DNA from: Inia geoffrensis
Taxonomy: Eukaryota; Chordata; Mammalia; Artiodactyla; Iniidae
Assembly: GCA_036417435.1 (NCBI GenBank)
Contig: CM070904.1
Coordinates: 133,424,695 to 133,488,694 of the forward strand
Direction: 5' to 3'
Length of the DNA: 64,000 bases
Below, one piece after another: positions 55,966 to 64,000 of this stretch. The notes below the pieces were generated by a model. It saw nothing but the letters and a program-made list of their open reading frames with translations, did no database searches and had not been told where the DNA came from. Position numbers and translations under genes: made by a program. The stretch's first letter is position 1. Every line of letters starts with the position of its first letter.

Positions 55966-58227
55966 TTTCCCTCCCCTACTCACTTAATCAATGCTGCCCA
56001 GACGTTTGGGGCCTGATACCAAGTGGGAGAGAGCAGGGCATCCCCTTCCCCTGGGACTCCAGCGAGCAGAGGTGATGCGGGGCAGAACCGAGCCCGGTGC
56101 ACCGGGGAGAGGGTCCCAGCAGGAACTTCACGGAGGGGGCGAGTCTTGAAGTGGGTGAGAGCATCACGCAGATGAGGGAGGAGAGATTTTCGCCCAACAG
56201 CGGCTGGCAAGCAGCATGCCCGCAGAAGGGCCTCGGGGCCGGCAGCTCCCTCCTGGCCCGGCTTCTGGGCAGGAGCGAGAAGAAATGACTCCCCATTTGT
56301 GTGTCTCATCCACAGAGTGCGGCGAGGGCTCAGAAGCACAAATCCATTGGGAAGGACTAACCGATGCCAAGTCCTCAGCTGCGCCCCTCCTCCCACCCCC
56401 ATGGGGGTGATCCAGCTTGGAGCCAACAGGGGAAAACAGGGGCCAGCGATGCCGGGAAAGGTGAGGAGACAGCATCGGGTGGGACAGGTGGCCCTGGTCC
56501 TCAGAGAGCTCGGTCGGCCCCTCACCCAGCGGGGGAAGGAAGCCCTCTCCCCAGACTGGGGCAGGGGCCCTGGACACACACAGTGCAGGCTCACGGCACT
56601 CTGCTCACAGGAGTGCAGCGAGCAACACGTCTGATGATTTTAGTGTCTTAATTAATATGCCGGGCACGAGAGCTTCAGGGCACAAGGCCGCCCCCCTCCG
56701 CCTCTTCCGGTCAGTGCTCAGCCACCCTCGACGACCAGAGCACAAGTTCTGCCTCTCTGGTAAAGGGAGAATGGGCAGACAACGGGAGCGAGTCTGGGAG
56801 GACCGATCGTCCCCGAGGCCGACAGGGCGGGCCCGTGGGCAGAGCCTGGGAGCCCCGCCTGGCCTGACGCCACCTGCACGCCTGGTCCCACAGCTGCCCC
56901 CATCCCTGCTATAGCCGCTGTTTCTGGGTGCTGGACCAGGAGAAGGCTTCAGGGCCGTGGGACAGCAGAGCCCGCGAGGGGCCAGCTGGAGGTGTCGCCC
57001 TCCCCGGGTGCTGGCTGGAGGGCAGGAGCCCAGCCTCTGGTGAAGGCGCCCATTCGGGGAAGGCTGAGCACCTCGACCCCCTTTCCCGCCCGGCCCGGCC
57101 CCAGAACTCAGTCTCCACAGGACTGGGCCAAAACCAGGGCCAAATGGTCCTCCTGCGGGGAGGCAGAGCTGTGTGCCTCGCAGGCTCTGCGGGTTAGGAG
57201 GAGGGAAGTAACCAGGCTGGTGCTCGTGAGAAACACATGAAACATGTGAACTTCCCCACTGGCATAAACAAATACTTGGGGAAACAAACACTTGTTTAAA
57301 AAGGAGAAGAGGGAGAAATAGATGGGACTAGATTAACAGGCAAATTTAAAAGCTCGCATCTTCTCTGGAAGATCAAAAAGGCCAAAATCAGCAGATGGAA
57401 ATCGGCAAATTGCAAAATAATATGCAGAATGGAGTGTGCCGTACACCCCCTCCCCCCCCGCCCCCGGCTTGGAGAGCCCAGCGCAGCTTTACAGGGACGT
57501 GCAGCTGAGGGCAGGGACCCTGCTGCGGGGAGCGGACAGAGGGACCCCCGGAGGGGTCAGACAGGGGCACCCTGGCGAGGGGTGGGATTGGGGTGGGCCC
57601 CAGGGGACAGGAGTAGCCATGGCAACGCCCTAGGGAGGTGGCAGGGTCCAAGAGGAACGGCCAACCCCACACCCACGGGCAGTCCCGGCGGCCCCTCCTG
57701 GGGCACTTGGAGATCACCAGGCCGAGTGGACCTGACCCCGCGTGTGTCAACACCAACCATGGGGACTGAAGACACGGCTGAGGTTCTGGGCGGGGAGAGA
57801 CCCTGGGGACCCCGAGTGACCGGGACAGGCCGGGGAGGTGCCCAGGGATGCCTGACAGGCATGTTCCCACCCGGCAAAGACTTTCGATTTAGGTAAAACA
57901 AAACGATGTTCTTGCACTTGAGTTTTGTCCAGAAAAGCCCCTTTAACCTCCCAAAATAGAAAAGATTTCACTAATGGAATTTAACACAACTGAAAGTATG
58001 CCTACAAGAACATAAAACTTTACAATGTTACATATTTATATTTCAGATGCATAACCCATGCGGAGCTCTACAGTCAGTGAACACACCTTCTCTGCCAGCA
58101 TCCGTAAGCTTTCGAAACATAATCGTGTATCAGGACACAATGAACATTGTGATAAATTCTATAAAAAGTCACTTTATATAAAAGAAATCGTATTGCACCT
58201 ATTATTTTGTTTCTTGCTTCTTTTCTA
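55966..58227. other. Unique DNA; AT-rich from 57.2 kb
   Basis: GC-rich unique sequence to 57.2 kb, then AT-rich 57.24-57.42 kb (TTTAAAAGCTCGCATCTTCT, possibly decayed L1 ORF2) and 57.89-58.22 kb (TATTTATATTTCAGATGCAT), with no confident assignment. Poly-C run near 57451-57462. No gene. Confidence 0.4.
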
Positions 58228-58885
58228 AATACTGTGTTTTTTAATTAATAAATTTTATTTTTTTAGAGCAGTTTTAAGGTCATACCAAGATTGAGAGGAA
58301 GGTACAGAGGTTTCCCTTCTACTTCCGGCCCCCACACAGGCAGAGCTTCCCCTATTATCAGCATCCCCCTGGATGGAGTATTTGTTACAACTGATGAACC
58401 TACACTGACATGGCATCATCACCCAGAATCCCTCATCTGCACTAGGGTTCACTATGGGTGGTGTACGTTCTATGGGTCTGGACGAATGCATGATGTCACG
58501 TGTCCACCATTACAGCACCATGCAGAGTATTTTCACTGCCCTAAAAATCCCCTGTGCCCCCCCATTCACGCCTCCTCCTCCCCCAACCACTGACAACCAG
58601 GGATCTTTCTACTGTCTCCATAGTTTTGCCTTTTCCAGAATGGCATCTAGTTGGAATCACACACATGTAGCCTTTTCAGACTGGCTTCTCTCTCTTAGTC
58701 ATACGCATTTAGGGTTCCTCCATGTCTTTTCATGGCTTGAAGACTCATTTCTTTTCAGCGCTGAATAATAGTCCACTGTCTGGATGTCTCATAGTTTATT
58801 TATCCATCACTGAAAGACATCTTGGTTGCTTCCAGTCTTGGCAATTACGAATAAAACTGCTATAAACATCTGTGTGCAGGGACAA
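58228..58885 (-). mobile_element. L1MC/MD-like 3' UTR, antisense
   Basis: TTTTAGAGCAGTTTTAAGGT, TTGTTACAACTGATGAACCT, CACTGACATGGCATCATCAC, TAGGGTTCACTATGGGTGGT, CTGTCTCCATAGTTTTGCCT, CATGTCTTTTCATGGCTTGA and GGCAATTACGAATAAAACTG follow a mid-age L1M 3' UTR in reverse order. Confidence 0.85.
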
Positions 58886-58887
58886 CT

Positions 58888-59662
58888 CATTTTTTTAAAT
58901 GCGCAAAAGACTTGAAAAGGCACTCACGAAACAGTAAATAAACGTGGAAAAACAGTGCTCAACGTCATTTGTCATCATGGAAATGCAAAGTTAAAACCAC
59001 AATGATCACCAGAATGGCTAAAATTAAAAGGACTGACAAAACCAAGGGTTCTCACCAATGCAAGAAAGGGAAGCGATGCTTTGGGTGAGAGTGTAAATTG
59101 GTGCTGTAATTTAGAACACTGTTCGGCAGTATCTTCTAAAGTTGGAAATACACATAGTCTACAGCCCAGTGATTCCATCCCCAGAAATGCTTGTGTATAT
59201 TCACAGAAGAACACCGGCATGGAGGCAGGGCAACAGTATTCATCAGAGCCCTAAACCATAAACATAACTGTCCATTGACAATACTATAGAGAAATACTTC
59301 CAAACAATTATATAGTCATCCAGCTGAATACAACAGTGAAAAGAAGAATGAACTTCTGACCGTAATAACCTGGAGAAATCTCACAAATATAAGTTGAGCA
59401 AAAGAAACCAGATCCAAAAAAGAGCATGTACTGTATAATTTCATTTATGCAAAGTTCAAATCCAGACGGAACTCACTGATGGTAATGGAAGACAGAATAG
59501 TGGTTCCCTTTGAGGGGGTCAGCAAGGGGGAGCTCTGTGCCTTTGTCTGGGTGGTGGTCTCATGGGTGTGTTTACTCTTTTAAATGCATCGAGCTGCACG
59601 TTTACAGTTTGTGAACTTTTCTCTATGTATATTACTCTTCAGTGAAAAGGTCACTAAAAAAC
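58888..59662 (+). mobile_element. L1M 3' end, sense
   Basis: GCAAAAGACTTGAAAAGGCA, CATCATGGAAATGCAAAGTT, CCACAATGATCACCAGAATG, GCTAAAATTAAAAGGACTGA, GGAAATACACATAGTCTACA and GTATAATTTCATTTATGCAA run from the ORF2 C-terminus to the terminal TATTACTCTTCAGTGAAAAG. It abuts the antisense L1 above in head-to-head orientation. Confidence 0.85.
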
Positions 59663-60754
59663 CTTGCCCATGAAAATGTATGTGCAGCCTTTGAACTTCA
59701 GGGGTAATCTGCTCACTGCAGGCTCTGCCATGTCTCACAGCAAACATGGCAGCTGCTGAACCCAGAAATGATTTGCTGCGGGTAGAGACGGTCTCTCCAA
59801 ACCTGCTGGAGGAGACCATGGGCCCGGGAGATGCATGGGTCTGAATCCTGCGTTTATCAGCCTATCCTCACCAGTTCCTCGGAGATAAGAGAATTAAAAG
59901 GCTTGGAAGATTTTTCACATGCTGTTCTTGGCTTTTAAAATTCACAGTTTATATCCCCCGTAAGTTAGCTCTGGAAAGCAAGCTTTGCCCCACGAGGATG
60001 AATCCGTCCTTTGGCTCCACGCTCTGATGAACCTGAAGATGAATCACCCTCAAGATCAACGCATCTTGTATGCAACCGCAGCCGGTTCTCGGAGACCACG
60101 TGCTGGCTCACAGGCCAGCTCCCAGCGGGGCGTGTGTGTCACAAGCATCCTTATGGAGAAGCAGAGCGGCTGGCACGAGGGGCCTGAGACGTGGGGCGGG
60201 CGGGGGAGCCGTAGATGGGCACAGGGCAGCCAGGCTGCCCGAGGGCCTGCCATCCGTAGCAGCCCCTCACCCCCCAGGCCAGGCACCCTCAGGCCTGCAG
60301 TCGGTCAGCCTCTGGCCCTCCCAGCCTGTCTTTAGGTCACCGTCCGGCCCTTCTCATGGCCAATCCCCACCTAACGTCAGAAAAGCAAGGCTCCCTAACG
60401 TCTGGCTTCCTCCCCTCCCGCTGCTGCGGCCCCACACCCGTCTCCAGAAAGCCACACGCTCACTGCTGCTGGGTCCCGGGACGCGAGGCTGCAGGGGTCA
60501 GTGTGGCTGTGGCCAGCAAGGCGGCATCTGGGAGAGACTTGGTTGCCAGGAACAGAGCCCACTCACATGGCGTGCGTCAAGGAGCCTTGAAGGTAGGCGA
60601 GGGCGCTAGGAAGGCCCAGCGTCCCAGGACGAAGCCTCTGTGTCCTGGCCTGGAAAATGGGACGCGCCGCCTCCCCTGCCCCAGCAGCTTGCCCTGAACA
60701 CGCTGTCTCTTTGTCCCTTCGTTTTTCTTTCCTGTTTATGTCTCTCAGCTACCT
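59663..60754. other. Unique intergenic DNA
   Basis: AT-moderate to 60.1 kb, then GC-rich. No gene or repeat recognised. Confidence 0.4.
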
Positions 60755-60870
60755 GTGGCTCCCTGAGGACAGAGCCTGTCCAGCCACCCCTGGAGCCAGC
60801 ACCAGCCAGAGCCCAGCACTCCCCGGATGTTTACAGATGAATGAACAAAGGGGTGAGAGAACGAATGAGC
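60755..60870 (+). mobile_element. L2 3' end
   Basis: GGCTCCCTGAGGACAGAGCC, then CAGAGCCCAGCACTCCCCGG, then ATGTTTACAGATGAATGAAC, matches the sense L2 terminus (GCTCCCTGAGGGCAGGG..CCCAGCACAG..ATGTTTGTTGAATGAATGAA). Confidence 0.55.
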
Positions 60871-61756
60871 GGACGAAGGGCATGCCCAGCTCTGCCACAC
60901 TCCTGGATCAGGCTGGGCCGCCGTGGGGTCCCTCCAGGTCGCCCCTGTGAACAGCTGCGTGGAAACGGCCAGGAGAGCCCAGCGGGACACGCGGCACCTG
61001 GGTCTGGCAGCCACTCCCCATCCCCGCTGTGCCCCCTGCAGGCTGCCCTGCCCAGTGGTCACGGGTGGGTCTCAGAGTCTCCCGGGCCCGTGGCAGCCCC
61101 TGCTGTGTGTGCTGCGGCCCCGGCATGGGGCCCAGCCCTCCACAGGTGCGGGACCGGGTCTGACAGGGGAGGCCCCATCCTCAGGGCCCAGGGCCCAGGT
61201 CCCGGCTTGCAGCAGGCCCAGGGTCAGGGCCACCCAAGGGCGCTCCCAATGCCCACCTCCCTTAGGGTGCGTCCTTCCCCTCCCCCTCCAGCATGCCCTG
61301 CAGCCTGTGAGGACTTGGGGCAGGCACTGTTCTGGGGGGAACACTGATCCCACCCTGATTTTCAGTAAATCAGTTAAATTGGCAGTGTGCAGCTTAATGC
61401 TCAGCAGTGGACTCTCATGGGGACAGGCTGCTTGGCCCCGATTGCCAGTCTCCGTGGTGCAAACACTCCCATCATGGCTGGCGCAGAAGTGGAAGGAGAC
61501 GTGCAGTGGGCACCGCAGAGGGCAGGTGCTGACCTGAGGGCTGTACCAACAGAAACCTATGATGTGCTGCACATCCCACCACCGGCCTCGACCCAGCACC
61601 TGGCCCTGCCTCCCGTACCAGTTCTGAGGCTCCTCTGGGTCAGGCCCTCAGCTGCACAGCCTGGCGAGGCCTCTTGGCTCTGCCCCCGACCCCACATGCG
61701 TTTCCCTGACGGCCCAGCTCCAGCCCACTATGCTCTCCTCTTGTAGGAGAGGAATA
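60871..61756. other. Unique DNA upstream of pentamer array
   Basis: No exon, JH segment, recombination signal or I-exon-like feature recognised. Frames up to 204 codons occur on both strands without domains. Confidence 0.4.
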
Positions 61757-62783
61757 GGGCTTGGGCTGAACTGGGCTGAACTGGGCTGAACTGGGCTGGG
61801 CTGGGCTGGGCTGGGCTGGGCTGGGCTGGGCCGAGCCGGGCTGGGCTGGGCCGGGCCGGGCTGGGCTGAGCTGAACTGGGCTGGGCTGGGCTGGGCTGGG
61901 CTGGGCTGGGCTGGGCTGAGCTGAGCTAGGCTGGGCTGGGCTGGGCTGGGCTGGGCTGAGCTGAGCTAGGCTGGGCTGGGCTGGGCTGGGCTGGGCTGGG
62001 CTGGGCTGGGCTGAACTGGGCTGGGCTGGGCTGGGCTGGGCTGGGCTGGGCTGGGCTGGGCTGAGCTGGGCTAGGCTGGGCTGGGCTGGGCTGGGCTGGG
62101 CTGGGCTGGGCTGGGCTGAGCTGGGCTGAGCTGGGCTGGGCTGGGCTGGGCTGGGCTGGGCTGAGCTGGGCTGGGCTGGGCTGGGCTGGGCTGGGCTGAA
62201 CTGGGCTGGGCTGGGCTGGGCTGGGCTGGGCTGAACTGGGCTGGGCTGAACTGGGCTGGGCTGGGCTGGGCTAGGCTGGGCTAGGCTGGGCTAGGCTGGG
62301 CTGGGCTGAACTGGGCTGGGCTGAACTGGGCTGGGCTGGGCTGGGCTAGGCTGGGCTAGGCTGGGCTGAGCTGGGCTGGGCTGGGCTGGGCTGAGCTGGG
62401 CTGGGCTGGGCTGGGCTGGGCTGGGCTGAGCTAGGCTGGGCTGAACTGGGCTGGGCTGGGCTGGGCTGGGCTGGGCTGGGCTGGGCTGGGCTGGGCTGAG
62501 CTGGGCTGGGCTGGGCTGGGCTGGGCTGGACTGGGTTGGGCTGGGCTGAGCTGGGCTGAGCTGGGATGGGCTGGGCTGAGCTGGACTGGGCTGAACTGGG
62601 CTGGGCTGGGCTGGGCTGGGTTGGCCTGGGCTGAGCTGGGCTGGGATGGGCTGGGCTGGGCTGAACTGGACTGGGCTGAACTGGGCTGAGCTGGGCTGGG
62701 CTGGGCTGGGCTGAGCTGGGTTGGGCTGGGATGGGCTGGGCTGAGCTGGACTGGGCTGAACTGGGCTGGGCTGGGCTGGGGCT
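61757..62783 (+). repeat. Immunoglobulin switch-like pentamer array
   Basis: About 205 tandem pentamers over 1,027 bp. The main unit is GGGCT, mixed with GAGCT, GAACT and TAGGCT-type variants, almost all G-to-A transitions. The plus strand is very G-rich (clustered GGG) and the minus strand C-rich throughout. AGCT occurs about 20 times. The 3' third is more varied (GGACT, GGATG, GGGTT), and a 53-bp block starting GGGATGGGCTGGGCTGAGCT is identical at 62563-62615 and 62728-62780. Composition matches mammalian Smu/Salpha DNA from memory. It could equally be an unrelated pentameric satellite. Confidence 0.9.
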
Positions 62784-63317
62784 GCCAGTTTACACCGCCT
62801 GAGCTTATGGGCTGGAAAAGTTCAAAGGACCAGGCTGGCACGCTCCGAAGGCCGCTGTTGGCCGTGGGGGATGAAGAGGACTCGGGTCTGTAGGGTCTCA
62901 GTGGCACTCGTAAGTGTCACCCACAAGCAGGATGCTGCCTGCTGGGGTCTGCTGGCCCTGGGGCCCAGCAGAGGCCACAGGAATGTGATGACACTGAGTG
63001 GCTTCCACCAAGTGCTGTGGGGGACAAGGGCAGCCCAGAGGCAAGGGGAGCAGGAAGGAGACCCCAGCCCTGAAGGGAGAAGCAACAAAGGAGCCCTTGG
63101 AAGAGCTGGGTGGTGGAGGGCAACCTTTGAAGACAACCCGCTGCATATTCCATGTGCTCAGGGAAAGCAGGCAGCCTTGAAGCCCACATCAACACGATAT
63201 GTCCGGAACGGGCAAGTGCGCAGAGAGGGACAGCAGACGCGTGGTGGCCCGGGGCTGGCGGAGGGGCGGGGAGTAGCAGCCGCCAGCTGTGGGGGTTTCC
63301 TTCTGGGATGATGAGGT
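62784..63317. other. Unique DNA downstream of pentamer array
   Basis: No CH1-like exon recognised. The 158-codon minus frame 62431-62907 is mostly array-encoded AQPSP repeat. Confidence 0.45.
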
Positions 63318-63445
63318 GCTCTGGAATTGGACAGTGGTGAAGGTTGCACAACTGGGTGACCATACTTAAAAACCAATGAATTGCGCACTGTACTTGAGTG
63401 AGTTACACGGCACATGACTCATTTCTCAACAAAGCTGTTATTAAA
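63318..63445 (+). mobile_element. L1M 3' terminus
   Basis: GACAGTGGTGAAGGTTGCAC, AACTGGGTGACCATACTTAA, AAACCAATGAATTGCGCACT and CTCAACAAAGCTGTTATTAA match the L1 3' end (GGTTGCACAAC..TAAAAACCACTGAATTG..CTCAATAAAGCTGTTATT). Confidence 0.75.
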
Positions 63446-64000
63446 ACAACGCAGCAAACGCTTTCCCTGCCCCAGACCTGGACTTGGCCATTTCAGCAAA
63501 GGTCCCTGAGGGTTCCCACCGGTGGGGCTCTGTCCAGATGCACATGTGGGCGTGTGTGATCCCGCCATCAGCTGTCACGGCTTCCCGCCTTTTCTGGGCA
63601 GTGAGCTGGGCAACACATCTGTTTGAAAAGAGAAAAGGATGAGTTCATCCTGATACAACCCAAGCCTGATAGTACGGATTTTTAATCAACTTCTTTTCTA
63701 CTTGCGTCTCTCGTCTTTTGCACTAAAAATCTTTGCTCCTAATCACTGAGCTACTCTTTTGCGCTCTTGTACAGCAGAAGTATAAAAACACACACGCACC
63801 TGATAAACATTAACGTATTACTTCTAACAATTAAACTAAGATTTCTGTGCAGCTCTGTTATCCTTAGAACAGTCAAATAACCTGACGTCACAGATAAATG
63901 TAATCTTGGCATTTCAATCAATATTCAAATTTCAATCGTATCTGGGTATTATGAATAAAGGAGGTTTAATATCCATTCGAACATTTCGAGACTGATGAAT
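63446..64000. other. AT-rich unique DNA at window end
   Basis: AT-rich after 63.64 kb. No gene or repeat identified. A (CA)n-like ACACACACGCAC sits near 63788. Confidence 0.4.

Noticed and set aside
58228..59662. Single L1 with 5' inversion
   Set aside because: Both halves contain the 3' terminal L1 sequence, which a twin-primed insertion cannot produce.
61757..62783. Telomeric repeat
   Set aside because: The unit is GGGCT, not TTAGGG, and no TTAGGG run occurs.
62431..62907. 158-codon minus-strand AQPSP-repeat protein
   Set aside because: A translation of the pentamer array (five codons per three units). No independent coding evidence.
60000..64000. JH segments or a CH1 exon next to the switch-like array
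   Set aside because: I looked for a TGGGGCC..ACCGTCTCCTCAG-type J end on both strands and for CH1-like coding DNA and saw neither, so no immunoglobulin gene is annotated.

Overview
This window is mammalian nuclear DNA, and the repeats point to a whale or dolphin. Four copies of a roughly 200-bp tRNA-derived SINE begin with GGCTTCCCTGGTGGCGCAGT and end in poly-A. This matches, from memory, the CHR-2 family of cetaceans and their relatives. Two copies of the older CHR-1-like sister family, a young L1 3' end of the cetartiodactyl type, and many ancient mammalian repeats (L1M, HAL1, L2, MIR, MaLR-type LTRs, Tigger1, hAT-Charlie) support this. No bacterial, phage or plasmid feature is present. I found no protein-coding exon, tRNA, rRNA or other RNA gene that I can defend. 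The long open frames are by-products of high GC, of tandem repeats whose unit length is a multiple of three, or of transposon remnants.

Layout. 1-13 kb: GC-rich unique DNA with an L1 3' end at 0.7-1.9 kb (5' inversion, an LTR inserted in its 3' UTR, a 24-bp triplication), an antisense L1 at 7.6-8.4 kb, a CHR-2 SINE at 11.1 kb and a hAT transposase tail at 12.1-12.5 kb. 13-25 kb: an antisense LTR (13.3 kb), L1/HAL1 pieces (15-16 kb, 20 kb), an antisense L1 3' end (20.9-22.0 kb), two SINEs (22.3 and 22.9 kb) and LTR remnants. 25-30 kb: a sense LTR, then about 4 kb of GC-rich unique DNA. 30-37.5 kb: an AT-rich block in which one antisense L1 contains a second L1, a deleted Tigger1, a third L1 and, inside that, a CHR-2 SINE. 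37.5-49 kb: mostly unique, with a CHR-2 SINE at 40.1 kb and scattered MIR, L2 and L1M/HAL1 pieces. 49-62.8 kb: the most structured part, with a 21-bp minisatellite (49.5 kb), a recent inverted duplication with ~358-bp arms (52.1 and 54.0 kb), two head-to-head L1 ends (58.2-59.7 kb) and a 1-kb array of GGGCT/GAGCT/GAACT pentamers (61.8-62.8 kb). The last 1.2 kb holds one more L1 3' end.

The two most notable items are the pentamer array, which resembles immunoglobulin heavy-chain class-switch DNA in sequence, strand asymmetry and AGCT content, and the inverted repeat of an otherwise ancient L2 segment. No JH segment, switch I exon or CH exon was recognised, so a switch-region identity is only a hypothesis. 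Family names come from memory of consensus sequences, not from a database search, and repeat edges are usually good to about 10-30 bp.
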